The notes below the pieces were generated by a model. That model was not told the origin of the DNA, made no database searches, and worked only from the letters and a program-made list of their open reading frames with translations. From positions 475,116 through 539,115 of the forward strand of contig NZ_FCOI02000001.1 in assembly GCF_001544795.2 (NCBI RefSeq): a stretch of 64,000 nt of DNA. Direction: 5' to 3'. Positions 11,727 through 22,886 of this stretch are shown here, in pieces. Each line of letters begins with the position of its first letter. The first letter of the stretch is position 1. Made by a program: the position numbers and the translations under genes. The stretch is from Caballeronia temeraria. Its GTDB lineage: Bacteria > Pseudomonadota > Gammaproteobacteria > Burkholderiales > Burkholderiaceae.

Positions 11727-12461
11727 ATGCGAGTCGGATTATTCGTGACATGTCTCATCGACATGATGCGCCCGGAGATCGGCTTCTCGGTCATCAAGCT
11801 GATCGAGCGAGCGGGTTTCGAAGTCGTCGTGCCGCCGTCGCAAACGTGCTGCGGCCAGCCCGCCTACAACTCGGGCGACCGGCCGCTCGCTCGCGATCTC
11901 GCCGAAAAGACGCTGCGCGAATTCGAGCAGTTCGACTATGTCGTGGTGCCGTCCGGTTCCTGCGGCGGCATGATTCGCGCGCATTACGGCGATCTTTTTC
12001 GTGATGATCCGCAATTGATGAGCCGCTTCGCGCGCATGCAGCCGCGCGTGTTCGAACTGACCGATTTTCTCGTGAACGTCGCGAAGGCGCGCATGGAGCC
12101 GGGCGCGTTCGACGGCATGGTGACGTATCACGATTCCTGTTCGGGCCTGCGCGAACTCGGCGTGAAATCGCAGCCGCGCGAACTGCTCGCGCAAGCGGGC
12201 GTGGCCGTGACCGAGATGGCGGGCTGCGAGCATTGCTGCGGCTTCGGCGGCACGTTCGCGGTGAAGTACGGCGACATCTCGACGGCGATCGTCGACGAGA
12301 AGTGCGCGAACATCAAGGCGAGCGGGGCGGATGCCGTCGTGCTCGGCGATCTCGGCTGCATGCTGAACATCGAAGGACGCCTGCGCCGCACCGGCGATAC
12401 CTCGACGCGCGTGCTGCACATCGCGCAGGTGCTCGCCGGCGACGTGACCTACGGCGTCTGA
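11727..12461 (+). CDS. lutA: LutA/YkgE-type Fe-S oxidoreductase subunit (lactate utilisation)
   Basis: A 244-residue protein with two CCG cysteine-rich domains (CCGQPAYNSGD near residue 50 and CEHCCGFGGTFAVKYG near 172, plus HDSCSGLRELGV near 137). These domains bind an Fe-S cluster in LutA and related electron-transfer subunits. In the LutABC system it takes part in oxidation of L-lactate to pyruvate. It lies 13 bases before lutB, so they are co-transcribed. Confidence 0.9.
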   Translation: MRVGLFVTCLIDMMRPEIGFSVIKLIERAGFEVVVPPSQTCCGQPAYNSGDRPLARDLAEKTLREFEQFDYVVVPSGSCGGMIRAHYGDLFRDDPQLMSRFARMQPRVFELTDFLVNVAKARMEPGAFDGMVTYHDSCSGLRELGVKSQPRELLAQAGVAVTEMAGCEHCCGFGGTFAVKYGDISTAIVDEKCANIKASGADAVVLGDLGCMLNIEGRLRRTGDTSTRVLHIAQVLAGDVTYGV

Positions 12462-12474
12462 AGGAGACAAGCGG

Positions 12475-13887
12475 ATGCAAGTCCAGACGATGCACTTCAA
12501 GGCCCGCGCGGGCAGCAAGCTCGCCGACGAACGCCTGCAGCAGAACCTCACGAAGCTCTCGACCAAGTTCGTCAGTGCCCGCGCGAGCGCGGTACGCGAC
12601 ATCGACTTCGAGGCGACGCGCGCCGCGTTGAAGGAGCGCCGCAATCGCGCGCTCGAGAATCTCGACGTGTGGCTCGACACCTTCGAGCGCGAAGCGACCC
12701 GTCGCGGCGCGACCGTGCTCTATGCCGAATCGACGCAGGACGCCGCGAAGCTCGTCGCGGACATCGCCCGCAAGCATGACGTGAAGAAGGTCATCAAGAC
12801 CAAGTCGATGGTCTCGGAAGAGATGCAACTGAATCGCGTGCTCGGCGAGATGGGCGTGCAGTCGATCGAAACCGACCTTGGCGAATACATCCTGCAGATC
12901 AACGACAACGAGCCGCCGAGCCATATCATCGCGCCGGTCGTCCACAAGGATAAGGAGCAGATCGCCGATCTCTTCGCGAAGACCCACAACAAGCCGCGCC
13001 TCACCGATATCCCCGAGATGACGCGCGAGGCGCGCGAGGTGTTGCGTCCGCATTTCATGTCGGCGGACATGGGCGTGACGGGCGGCAACTTTCTGATCGC
13101 GGAGACAGGTTCGGTAGCCGTCGTCACGAACGAGGGCAACGAAGGCATGTGCACGGTGATGCCACGCGTGCACGTTGCGGTGACGGGCATCGAAAAAGTG
13201 CTGCCGACGCTCGAAGATCTCGCGACCGCGATGCGCCTTCTGCCGCGCTCGGCGACCGGGCAGACGATCTCGAACTACTTTTCGCTGCTGACCGGACCGC
13301 GCGCGGCGGACGAAACGGACGGTCCGGAGCACATGTACTTCGTGCTCGTCGATGGCGGGCGCACCGGGCTGATCGGCGGCGAGTTTCAGGAGATGCTGCG
13401 CTGTATCCGCTGCGGGGCGTGCATGAATCATTGCCCGGTCTATCAGAAGATCGGCGGACATGCGTATGGCTGGGTGTATCCGGGACCGATGGGTTCGGTG
13501 CTGACGCCGGCGTATGTCGGCATCGACAAGGCGCTCGATCTGCCGCAAGCCGCCACACTCTGCGGCGAATGCAACAGCGTCTGTCCGGTGGGCATTCCGC
13601 TTTCGGATCTGCTGCGCAAGTTGCGCGAAAAGCAGATGGAGCGCCGGCTGCGTCCCTGGAACGAACGCGCCGCGCTCGCGGCATGGGGCTATCTCGCGAA
13701 GCGCCCGCTCGCGTATGCGCTTTTCACGAAGCTCGCGGTGCGCGTGCTCGAACGCATCGGCGGCAACAAGAAGGCGATCTCACGACTGCCATTCGGCGCC
13801 GGCTGGACCGACGCGCGCGACATGCCCGCGCCGGTCGGGCGCACGTTCCGCGAGTTGTACAAGGCGCAGCATTCGCATCTCGGATAA
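12475..13887 (+). CDS. lutB: LutB/LldF-type iron-sulfur lactate oxidation protein
   Basis: 470 residues: an LUD domain (about 60-295) followed by a 4Fe-4S ferredoxin-type region (CIRCGACMNHCPVY near 305 and CGECNSVCPVGIP near 363) and a C-terminal DUF3390-like tail. AAGGAGA precedes the ATG. No LutC-type (stand-alone LUD) gene follows; the next gene is on the other strand. The third subunit must be elsewhere or dispensable. Confidence 0.93.
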   Translation: MQVQTMHFKARAGSKLADERLQQNLTKLSTKFVSARASAVRDIDFEATRAALKERRNRALENLDVWLDTFEREATRRGATVLYAESTQDAAKLVADIARKHDVKKVIKTKSMVSEEMQLNRVLGEMGVQSIETDLGEYILQINDNEPPSHIIAPVVHKDKEQIADLFAKTHNKPRLTDIPEMTREAREVLRPHFMSADMGVTGGNFLIAETGSVAVVTNEGNEGMCTVMPRVHVAVTGIEKVLPTLEDLATAMRLLPRSATGQTISNYFSLLTGPRAADETDGPEHMYFVLVDGGRTGLIGGEFQEMLRCIRCGACMNHCPVYQKIGGHAYGWVYPGPMGSVLTPAYVGIDKALDLPQAATLCGECNSVCPVGIPLSDLLRKLREKQMERRLRPWNERAALAAWGYLAKRPLAYALFTKLAVRVLERIGGNKKAISRLPFGAGWTDARDMPAPVGRTFRELYKAQHSHLG

Positions 13888-13888
13888 A

Positions 13889-13928
13889 ACAAGGCCGCGC
13901 CGGATCGATCGACCCGGCGCGGCCTTGT
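13889..13928 (-). terminator. Long hairpin terminator between lutB and the lipoprotein gene
   Basis: ACAAGGCCGCGCCGG and its complement form a 15-bp stem starting 2 bases after the lutB stop. The T-rich tail is on the minus-strand side (TTTTA), so it fits the lipoprotein gene best; it probably also stops lutB transcripts. Confidence 0.8.
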
Positions 13929-13951
13929 CTTCGAATGCGCTCGCGCGCTCA

Positions 13952-14491
13952 TTATCCGCCGTAGCGTCCAAGAAATCCGCGTGAATTGCCGCTGTCTCGC
14001 GTGCCGCCGCCGTTCGCTGAAGGCGGCGGGGCGCGATTCGGCCCGGGCGGTCGACCGCCCACTGCCTGAGGCGCCGTTGCGCCACCGCCCGCTTGCGGAG
14101 GGGGCGCCGCCGGTGGATGACCGCCGCCAGCTTGCGGTGGCGGACCATTCGGATGTCCGCCGCCTGCCTGCGGAGGCGGCCCGCCCGGTCCGCGGCCGCG
14201 CGGCGGCCCGCCGTGCCAACCGCCCGGCGGCGGACGGCGCCAGCCGGGACCGTCATCCCAGTAACGGCTCGGGCCCGGGCCATAGTACGCAGGGCCCGGA
14301 CCGGAGTAATAACCGCCGCCTATCACGACGCCCGGCTGGACCACCGGCGGGCCGCCATAGTATCCATAGCCCGGATCGTCATAGACACCCGGATAGCCGC
14401 CGCCATAGGCCGCACCATCGGGATAAGCGGCGCAGCCGCCGAGAAGCGCGGCGGATGACACCAAAAAGAGACCAGCAACTGCGGATTTCAT
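13952..14491 (-). CDS. Gly/Pro/Tyr-rich lipoprotein of unknown function
   Basis: A 179-residue protein with a lipoprotein signal: MKSAVAGLFLVSSAALLGGC, with the lipobox Cys at residue 20. The N-terminal half is rich in Gly-Tyr-Pro. The middle holds tandem repeats of PPPQAGGGHP-type units (about residues 105-145). It has low complexity, so function cannot be read from motifs. It is probably anchored in the outer membrane. A single gene with its own hairpin terminator. Confidence 0.8.
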   Translation of the reverse strand: MKSAVAGLFLVSSAALLGGCAAYPDGAAYGGGYPGVYDDPGYGYYGGPPVVQPGVVIGGGYYSGPGPAYYGPGPSRYWDDGPGWRRPPPGGWHGGPPRGRGPGGPPPQAGGGHPNGPPPQAGGGHPPAAPPPQAGGGATAPQAVGGRPPGPNRAPPPSANGGGTRDSGNSRGFLGRYGG

Positions 14492-14764
14492 AATCGTGGT
14501 AGAACTCGCGGAACCATTCCCGAATAAGACATCATCAGCGGATGGATGTCCCCGAAAACTTTGTAAGCCTTTATGACCACACGCGGTCAGTAAGACGCGA
14601 GCGCCGCATTCTGCGCCGCAAATCGGCTCGTTGTTGCGACTGCAACAATCCTTTGCTTTTCAAGGACTTTTTCAGCCTGGGACGATTCCGTATCATTCGA
14701 AGTGTCCATCAGTGGGTTCCCGTAGGGCGTTACCCGCTGTGACATATCGACCAAAGGCAGTCCC

Positions 14765-14983
14765 ATGAAAAAGACAATATCGACTTACTGGCCCGTCGCC
14801 ATCCTGCTTCCGATCACGCTCGCATTCTGCATGCACGCCGGCGACGGCAACGGCGCGGCCAAACGCCACGAAGAAACCAGCGTCGCGGGCGTGAGCGCCG
14901 AACTGGCGCGCGCGATCTCGCTTGGCTTTGTCGAAGACGACGAAGCGCAATCCGCAGCCATCGCCACGCAGAAAACGCTCTGA
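14765..14983 (+). CDS. Small membrane or exported protein, unknown
   Basis: 72 residues. MKKTISTYW is followed by one hydrophobic stretch (about 9-25, PVAILLPITLAFCMHAG) and then a charged tail with an Ala-rich helix. It could be a signal-anchored or secreted small protein. A strong hairpin terminator follows directly, which supports a real transcription unit. No family recognised. Confidence 0.55.
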   Translation: MKKTISTYWPVAILLPITLAFCMHAGDGNGAAKRHEETSVAGVSAELARAISLGFVEDDEAQSAAIATQKTL

Positions 14984-15006
14984 TCCGCCGCTTTCGACGC
15001 GCACAA

Positions 15007-15034
15007 AAAATGGCGCCCACGTGGGCGCCATTTT
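15007..15034. terminator. Bidirectional terminator (perfect 28-base palindrome)
   Basis: AAAATGGCGCCCAC / GTGGGCGCCATTTT is a perfect 14-bp inverted repeat without a spacer, between the small ORF and the convergent tyrB. Confidence 0.85.
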
Positions 15035-15056
15035 CATTTGAAGCGGTCGATCCGGC

Positions 15057-16256
15057 TTACTTCAGCACGGCGGCGACGGCGCTCGCGACAGCATCGATGT
15101 TGCGCGTGTTGAGCGCGGCCACGCAGATGCGGCCGGTGCTCACGGCGTAGATGCCGAATTCCTCACGCAGACGGTCGACTTGCGCCGCCGTCAGGCCCGA
15201 GTACGAGAACATGCCGCGCTGCTTGTTGACGAACGAGAAGTCGCGATCGACGCCGCTCGCTTTCAGGCGCTCGACGAGACCATTGCGCATCGCGCGGATG
15301 CGGTCGCGCATTTCGCCGAGTTCCTGTTCCCACGTCGCGCGCAGTTCCGGCGACGCCAGCACGGCCGCGACGATCGAGCCGCCATGCGTCGGCGGGTTCG
15401 AGTAGTTCGTGCGGATCACGCGCTTCAGTTGCGACAGCACGCGCGCGGATTCTTCCTTGCCCGTCGTGATGATCGACAACGCGCCGACGCGCTCGCCGTA
15501 CAGCGAGAACGACTTCGAGAACGACGACGACACGAACACGTTCAGCTCCGATGCCGCGAAGAGACGCACGGCGGCCGAGTCGGCCTCGATGTTCTCGGCG
15601 AAGCCCTGATACGCCATGTCGAGGAACGGCACGAGGTTCTTCGCCTTCACGACTTCGACGATCTGCTTCCACTGATCGTCCGACAGATCGACGCCCGTCG
15701 GGTTGTGGCAGCACGCGTGCAGCACGACCACGGTGCCGGCCGCGTAGCTGTTCAGCGCCGCGAGCATGCCGTCGAAGTTCACGCCGTGCGTGGCGGCTTC
15801 GTAGTACGGGTAATTGACCACCTCGAAACCGGCGCTTTCGAACAGCGCGCGATGGTTTTCCCAGCTCGGGTCGCTGATCGCGACAATCGCGTTCGGATTC
15901 ACGCGTTTCAGGAAGTCCGCGCCGATCTTGAGCGCGCCCGTGCCGCCGAGCGCCTGCGCCGTGACGACGCGGCCCGCGGCGATCAGCGGCGAATCATTGC
16001 CGAGAAGCAGCTTTTGCACGGCGGAGTCATAGGCGGCGATGCCGTCGATCGGCAGATAACCGCGCGGCAGCGCGGCATCGACGCGCGCCTTTTCGGCTTC
16101 GCGCACGGCGCGCAGGAGCGGAATCTTGCCTTCTTCATTCGTGTACACGCCGACGCCCAGATTGACTTTGGTCGTGCGCGTATCGGCATTGAAGGCTTCG
16201 TTGAGGCCCAGGATCGGGTCGCGGGGAGCGAGTTCGACGGCAGAGAAAAGAGACAT
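15057..16256 (-). CDS. tyrB: Aromatic amino acid aminotransferase (class I)
   Basis: PLP-dependent transamination of aromatic amino acids and aspartate with 2-oxoglutarate. It has 399 residues, the normal length of the AspC/TyrB family. The start MSLFSAVELAPRDPILGLNE is typical. The PLP lysine lies in SSFSKSFSLYGERVG (about K247), with HACCHNPTGVD upstream and a C-terminal Arg in STGRICVAALN. Aspartate aminotransferase AspC is the alternative name; the exact substrate preference cannot be read from sequence. Confidence 0.9.
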   Translation of the reverse strand: MSLFSAVELAPRDPILGLNEAFNADTRTTKVNLGVGVYTNEEGKIPLLRAVREAEKARVDAALPRGYLPIDGIAAYDSAVQKLLLGNDSPLIAAGRVVTAQALGGTGALKIGADFLKRVNPNAIVAISDPSWENHRALFESAGFEVVNYPYYEAATHGVNFDGMLAALNSYAAGTVVVLHACCHNPTGVDLSDDQWKQIVEVVKAKNLVPFLDMAYQGFAENIEADSAAVRLFAASELNVFVSSSFSKSFSLYGERVGALSIITTGKEESARVLSQLKRVIRTNYSNPPTHGGSIVAAVLASPELRATWEQELGEMRDRIRAMRNGLVERLKASGVDRDFSFVNKQRGMFSYSGLTAAQVDRLREEFGIYAVSTGRICVAALNTRNIDAVASAVAAVLK

Positions 16257-16645
16257 GATCTATCGGCAGTGAAGGAAAGACGTGCGGCAGGAAGCAAGCG
16301 GATGATGCGGGCGCCGGGAAATTCGCGCGATAAAACAGCAAAGGCACGGCGCGCGTGGCGGAAAACAGTGTAAAACCGTTGCGCCCAGTCGCACATTGTA
16401 GCGAATCCGGCGTGGCTTTTCGGACGAATATGGTGCGAATGCGCGTGCTTTTTGGCCCTTTTTTGCGGGAACGCGACGAAAACGACCGATAAAAAAGGGC
16501 GCGAATGTGTGCGCTTGAGATCGGTGATCCACGCCCAATCTGCAAACGATCCGCTTCCCGAACCCGTCACGTCGCGTCGAGCGCGCGCATTGCTTACGAC
16601 GCTAGAATGGTTGTTTGCGCCAGACGCTGACTCTCTCGATTTCTC
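16257..16645. other. Divergent intergenic region tyrB / uvrB
   Basis: About 390 bases holding both promoters. TAGAAT at 16603-16608 is a possible uvrB -10. No convincing LexA box (CTGT-N8-ACAG) was found by eye. No gene supported. Confidence 0.4.
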
Positions 16646-18742
<2,097 letters not shown>

Positions 18743-18779
18743 GCGGTATGTAAGTGATTTCCAACAGCTAAGTCACAAG

Positions 18780-18813
18780 GCGCGGCGAATCGGACGGTTC
18801 GCCGCGCTTTTTC
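18780..18813 (+). terminator. Rho-independent terminator of uvrB
   Basis: GCGCGGCGAA / TTCGCCGCGC 10-bp stem with an 8-base loop, followed by TTTTT. Confidence 0.9.
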
Positions 18814-18918
18814 TTTGTCCGCGGAAAATCGCCCGACTCAGTGAAAAGCCTTACTGCGCCTAGGTCTGTAAGCTCCGTCAAATTGTTCCGGCTATCGAAG
18901 GATGCTAAACTGACAAAC

Positions 18919-18938
18919 ATTGAGAATGGTTCGTATTA
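18919..18938 (+). promoter_or_regulatory. Fur-like box upstream of ftrABCD
   Basis: ATTGAGAATGGTTCGTATTA resembles the Fur consensus with GAGAAT and ATTA half-sites. It lies 105 bases before ftrA. Iron-repressed transcription is inferred. Confidence 0.65.
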
Positions 18939-19043
18939 ACGTTCACAGACTTGTGCTAACGCCGCCAGCCGAGCGGCGCTCCCGTTTCCAGTGGCAAGGC
19001 TCGCGTGGCACGCGCGCCAATCGATAACAACAAGGAGTTTCTG

Positions 19044-19589
19044 ATGGGTTCAACGTTGATGCGCGGCCTCGTCGCCGCCGCAGGTCTCACGGCGATGATG
19101 GCGGCGTCGGCTGCCGAATATCCGATCGGCAAGCAGCATATCGAGGGCGGCATGGAAACGGGCGCCGTGTACCTCCAGCCGATCACGATGGCGCCGGAAG
19201 GCATGATGCGCAAGGCGTCGGATTCGGATATCCACCTTGAGGCGGACATCCACGCGGTCAAGAACAACCCGACCGGTTTCGCCGAAGGCGACTGGATGCC
19301 GTATCTGAACGTCACGTATGAACTCAGCAAGGTCGGCTCGACGCAGACCATCAAGGGCGACCTGATGCCGATGGTCGCGAGCGACGGCCCGCACTACGGC
19401 GACAACGTCAAGCTCTTCGGGCCGGGCAAGTATCACCTGAAGCTGCACATCTCGCCGCCGTCGCAGGAAGGTCACATGGCGTTCGGCCGTCACACCGACA
19501 AGGAAACGGGCGTGGGTCCGTGGTTCAAGCCGTTCACGATCGAATACGACTTCCCGTTCGCGGGCATCGGCAAGAAGGGCGGTTACTGA
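19044..19589 (+). CDS. ftrA: Periplasmic P19-type iron-binding protein (FtrA)
   Basis: A 181-residue protein with a signal peptide (MGSTLMRGLVAAAGLTAMMA, cleavage after ASA near residue 24). The mature part is a P19/FtpA-family beta-sandwich with conserved Met and His metal ligands (EGGMETGAVYLQP, LEADIHAV, HLKLHISPPSQEGHM). In the known FtrABCD systems it takes part in ferrous iron capture in the periplasm. The start is set at 19044 because AAGGAG lies 7 bases upstream; an upstream in-frame ATG at 19005 has no such site. First gene of a four-gene operon. Confidence 0.9.
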   Translation: MGSTLMRGLVAAAGLTAMMAASAAEYPIGKQHIEGGMETGAVYLQPITMAPEGMMRKASDSDIHLEADIHAVKNNPTGFAEGDWMPYLNVTYELSKVGSTQTIKGDLMPMVASDGPHYGDNVKLFGPGKYHLKLHISPPSQEGHMAFGRHTDKETGVGPWFKPFTIEYDFPFAGIGKKGGY

Positions 19590-19644
19590 TCGTCCGTTGC
19601 GCCCGGCATCCTGGACCGGGCGCGTTCATTCTCAGGAAGTACGC

Positions 19645-19986
19645 ATGAAACTGAAAAGTCAGGTGGCCGCACTCGCGATGTCGGCGTTCGCCTTTGCCGG
19701 GATCAACATGGCGCACGCCGCCGACCTGCCGACGTTCAAGCTCGAAATGAACGACGGCAAGCTCAACCCGGCGCGCATCGAAGTGCCGGCGGGGCAGCGC
19801 ATCAAGATCGAAGTGCACAACGTCGGCAAGGGCGCCGCCGAATTCGAAAGCGTGCAGTTGCGCAAGGAAAAGGTGCTCGCGCCGGGCGCGGATTCGTTCG
19901 TCGTGATCGCACCGCTCGATCCGGGTGAATACAAGTTCTTCGACGATTTTCATCAGAGCGCGCAAGGCGTGATCGTCGCGAAGTAA
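19645..19986 (+). CDS. ftrB: Periplasmic cupredoxin-like protein (FtrB)
   Basis: 113 residues with a signal peptide (MKLKSQVAALAMSAFAFAGI, cleaved near AHAAD) and a cupredoxin fold (DLPTFKLEMNDGKLNPARIE, then FFDDFHQSAQGVIVAK). In FtrABCD systems the partner oxidises Fe(II) for the permease. AGGAAG lies 8 bases before ATG 19645. Second gene of the operon. Confidence 0.88.
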   Translation: MKLKSQVAALAMSAFAFAGINMAHAADLPTFKLEMNDGKLNPARIEVPAGQRIKIEVHNVGKGAAEFESVQLRKEKVLAPGADSFVVIAPLDPGEYKFFDDFHQSAQGVIVAK

Positions 19987-20054
19987 CGGAACGTGCCGCG
20001 CGAGGGTGTCGCACCGCGCGCGGCCGGTTGAAGTGGAATTGCTGGAGGTCGGGT

Positions 20055-20906
20055 ATGGGGCAGGTACTTTTCATCGTGTGGCGGGAGAGCGTCGAGGCGT
20101 TGCTCGTCGTCGGCATTCTCTACGCGTGGCTGAAGAACGGCGACCATCAGGCGCGCCGCGGCCTGCCTTATCTGTGGGCCGGCGTCGGCATCGGACTGCT
20201 CGCGGCGGTGGCGCTGGGCGCTGCGCTGATCGGCTTCACCGAAGTGCTGTCGGGCAATGCGCAGGATTACTTCCAGACCGCGATGGTGCTGATCGCATGC
20301 GTGCTGATCGTGCAGATGGTGCTGTGGATGAAGCGCCACGGCCGCACGCTCAAGCGCGACATGGAATCGTCGCTGCAAAAGAGCACGCAGGACGGGCACT
20401 GGTGGGGCATCGCGTTGCTGGTTGCGCTGGCGATTGCGCGTGAGGGCAGCGAGACGGCCGTGTTCCTCTACGGCGTCGGCTTCGGGCAATCCGGGCATGT
20501 CGATGCGTCGCAGTACATCGCGATCATTCTCGGCTTCGGCCTCGCGCTGCTGACGTTCTACGTGCTGCAGCTCGGCGGCAAGATCTTCTCGTGGCGCTCG
20601 TTCTTCCGCGTCACCGAAATCATGCTGCTGTTCCTCGCGGCGGGTCTCTTCGAAACGGGCGTCGACAAGCTGATCGACATGGAAGTGCTGCCGGTCATCG
20701 TCAATCAGGTGTGGAACACGTCGTGGCTGCTCGACGATTCGAGTACCTTCGGATCGCTCGTTGCTACACTCACCGGCTATCGCGCGCATCCGGCGGGCAT
20801 GAATCTCGTCGCGTACGTGGCGTACTGGGTCGTCATCTATCTTCTGCTGCGCCGTTCGAATCACCAGATGGCGCAGAAACAAAAGGCGGCAAGCCGTCCA
20901 GCATGA
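20055..20906 (+). CDS. ftrC: FTR1-family iron permease (FtrC)
   Basis: 283-residue inner-membrane protein with about seven hydrophobic segments. It carries two REGLE-like iron motifs: RESVEALL near residue 9 and REGSETAVF near 131. It imports oxidised iron. The start is set at ATG 20055 (GGAGGTCGGGT just upstream). It overlaps ftrD by ATGA (20903-20906), a sign of translational coupling. Confidence 0.92.
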   Translation: MGQVLFIVWRESVEALLVVGILYAWLKNGDHQARRGLPYLWAGVGIGLLAAVALGAALIGFTEVLSGNAQDYFQTAMVLIACVLIVQMVLWMKRHGRTLKRDMESSLQKSTQDGHWWGIALLVALAIAREGSETAVFLYGVGFGQSGHVDASQYIAIILGFGLALLTFYVLQLGGKIFSWRSFFRVTEIMLLFLAAGLFETGVDKLIDMEVLPVIVNQVWNTSWLLDDSSTFGSLVATLTGYRAHPAGMNLVAYVAYWVVIYLLLRRSNHQMAQKQKAASRPA

Positions 20907-22306
20907 GTTCCGTAATGCCTAGACCGAGCCGGCTTCAGCAAGCCGGCCACTGGATGCAACGTCACGGCGGCACGATCCGCATGATTCAGTGGGTCGTCGT
21001 TGCCGTGTATGCATTTCTGATCATCGTTCCCGCCGTGATGCCGCTGCCGGATGGCTCCGCGCATCTGTGGAGCAATCTCACGCTCGCCGCGCAATTCGTG
21101 TTCTGGGGCATCTGGTGGCCGTTCGTGCTGCTGTCGATGGTCATGCTCGGCCGCGTCTGGTGCGGCGTGCTGTGTCCCGAAGGCGCACTCTCCGAGTTCG
21201 CGAGCAAGTTCGGGCGCGGCTGGGCGATTCCGCGCTGGATGCGCTGGGGCGGCTGGCCGTTCGTCGCGTTCGGCCTCACGACGATCTACGGCCAGATGGT
21301 CAGCGTCTATCAGTATCCGAAGGCGGTGCTGCTCGTGCTCGGCGGCTCGACCGTCGGCGCGATGATCATCGGCGTGTTGTACGGCCGCGAGAAGCGCGTG
21401 TGGTGCAAGTATCTGTGCCCGGTCAACGGCGTGTTCTCGCTGCTCGCGCGTCTTGCGCCATTCCACTACAAGGTCAACGAAGACGCGTGGCGCCGCTCGT
21501 ACACGAAGGGCGAGCACGGTCATCGCGTGATTCCGATCAACTGCGCGCCGCTCGTCCCGTTGCGCAATATGAAGGGCGCGCAGGACTGCCACATGTGCGG
21601 CCGATGCAGCGGTCATCGTGACGCCATCGCGCTCACGTGGCGCTCGCCGTCGGACGAAGTCGTGAAGCTCGGCGACAAGGCCGCGAACCCGTGGGACACC
21701 GCGCTCATTCTGTACGGCCTGCTCGGCATCGCGATCGGCGCGTTCCACTGGACCGTGAGCACGTGGTTCGTCGATCTCAAGCAATATCTCGCCGCGTGGC
21801 TGATCGATCAGAACATCCTCTGGCCGCTCGATACCAACGCGCCGTGGTTCCTCTTCACGCATTACCCGGAGCAGAACGACGTCTTCTCCTGGCTCGACGG
21901 GACGATGGTCATCGGCTATATCGTCGCGACGGGGCTCGTGTACGGCACCGCGCTTCTCGCGCTTCTGGCACTCGCCACGCGCATGCTCGGCAGGATGAAC
22001 GCGACGCGCCTGCATCATCTGACGCTCGCGCTGATCCCGATCGCGGGCGTCGGCGTGTTCCTCGGCCTGTCCGCGACGACCGTGTCGCTTTTGCGCGCCG
22101 AGCATCTGCCGCTGTGGTGGGTGCCGGGTCTGCGCCTCGGTTTGCTCGCCGCCGCGAATCTGTGGAGCGCGTGGCTCGCGTGGCGCGTGACGGGCCGCTA
22201 TGCATCGATGCCTGGTTCCCGTGTCCTCGCGATGGTATGGTTTGTTTCGGCGCTGGCCGTTGCGGACAGCGCGTGGTATCTGATGTTCTGGGGCTTCACC
22301 CGATAA
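20903..22306 (+). CDS. ftrD: Membrane-bound polyferredoxin of the iron uptake system (FtrD)
   Basis: 467 residues with about six membrane segments and ferredoxin-type Cys clusters (WCGVLCPEGALSEF, WCKYLCPVNGVFSLL and CHMCGRCSGHRDAI). It resembles NapH/CcoG-type 4Fe-4S membrane proteins and should feed electrons into the FtrABCD iron importer. It starts inside the ftrC stop codon (ATGA). Confidence 0.88.
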   Translation: MSSVMPRPSRLQQAGHWMQRHGGTIRMIQWVVVAVYAFLIIVPAVMPLPDGSAHLWSNLTLAAQFVFWGIWWPFVLLSMVMLGRVWCGVLCPEGALSEFASKFGRGWAIPRWMRWGGWPFVAFGLTTIYGQMVSVYQYPKAVLLVLGGSTVGAMIIGVLYGREKRVWCKYLCPVNGVFSLLARLAPFHYKVNEDAWRRSYTKGEHGHRVIPINCAPLVPLRNMKGAQDCHMCGRCSGHRDAIALTWRSPSDEVVKLGDKAANPWDTALILYGLLGIAIGAFHWTVSTWFVDLKQYLAAWLIDQNILWPLDTNAPWFLFTHYPEQNDVFSWLDGTMVIGYIVATGLVYGTALLALLALATRMLGRMNATRLHHLTLALIPIAGVGVFLGLSATTVSLLRAEHLPLWWVPGLRLGLLAAANLWSAWLAWRVTGRYASMPGSRVLAMVWFVSALAVADSAWYLMFWGFTR

Positions 22307-22350
22307 ACCGTCCACGCCGTCACGCGCGGCAACGAGAGCGAGAGCGAGAA

Positions 22351-22764
22351 GTGAGAACCAAACCCGTACTGACCGATGAAGACGTCAAGGCAATGGCCGT
22401 AGCCGCCGAGGCGCACGCAAGGGAACATGGCTGGAACGTGACGATCGCGATCGTCGACGATGGCGGGCATCTGCTGCATCTGCATCGTCTCGACGGCGCG
22501 GGCGCGAGCACCGTCGAGATGGCGACGGGCAAGGCGCGCACCGCCGTGCTCGGCCGACGCGAGACCAAGGTCTACGAAGACACGATCAAGCAGGGCCGCA
22601 CGGCGTTTCTCTCCGCGCCGATGACCGCGATGCTCGAAGGCGGCGTGCCGATCTTCGTCGGCGCGGATATCGTGGGCGCGGTGGGCGTGTCGGGCGTGAA
22701 GTCGGATCAGGATGCGCAAGTCGCGAAAGCGGGCATCGCGGCGCTGGGTATCGAAAACGTCTGA
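22351..22764 (+). CDS. DUF336 / GlcG-HbpS family protein
   Basis: 137 residues from a GTG start at 22351. The pattern (AMAVAAEAHAREHGWNVTIA, IVDDGGHLLHLHRLDGA, KARTAV, GGVPIFVGADIVGAVGVSG) is characteristic of the GlcG/HbpS-like family; some members bind haem. It follows ftrD by 44 bases on the same strand and is likely part of the iron operon. Its role is not known. Confidence 0.8.
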   Translation: MRTKPVLTDEDVKAMAVAAEAHAREHGWNVTIAIVDDGGHLLHLHRLDGAGASTVEMATGKARTAVLGRRETKVYEDTIKQGRTAFLSAPMTAMLEGGVPIFVGADIVGAVGVSGVKSDQDAQVAKAGIAALGIENV

Positions 22765-22780
22765 AGCGTTCGCGCAATAA

Positions 22781-22818
22781 AAAATGGCACGTCTTCGTCA
22801 TGAAGACGTGCCATTTCG
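22781..22818. terminator. Bidirectional terminator after the ftr operon
   Basis: AAATGGCACGTCTTC / GAAGACGTGCCATTT, a perfect 15-bp stem with a 5-base loop. T-rich tails on both strands let it also stop transcripts arriving from hemP. Confidence 0.88.
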
Positions 22819-22867
22819 TTTTCGGATGCAGCTCGCAGGCATGCATCGTAAAACCCGAGCAGGAACC

Positions 22868-22886
22868 AAAAAAAGCGGCTTCGCTT
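22868..22886 (-). terminator. Rho-independent terminator of the hemP 3' RNA
   Basis: On the minus strand AAGCG-AAGC-CGCTT is followed by a run of T (seven A residues at 22868-22874 on the plus strand). It is a short stem with a strong U tail, as in Hfq-type small RNAs. Confidence 0.7.

Noticed and set aside
20861..22315. Minus-strand frame opposite ftrD
   Set aside because: Arg/Glu-rich shadow of a membrane protein gene; no start signal.
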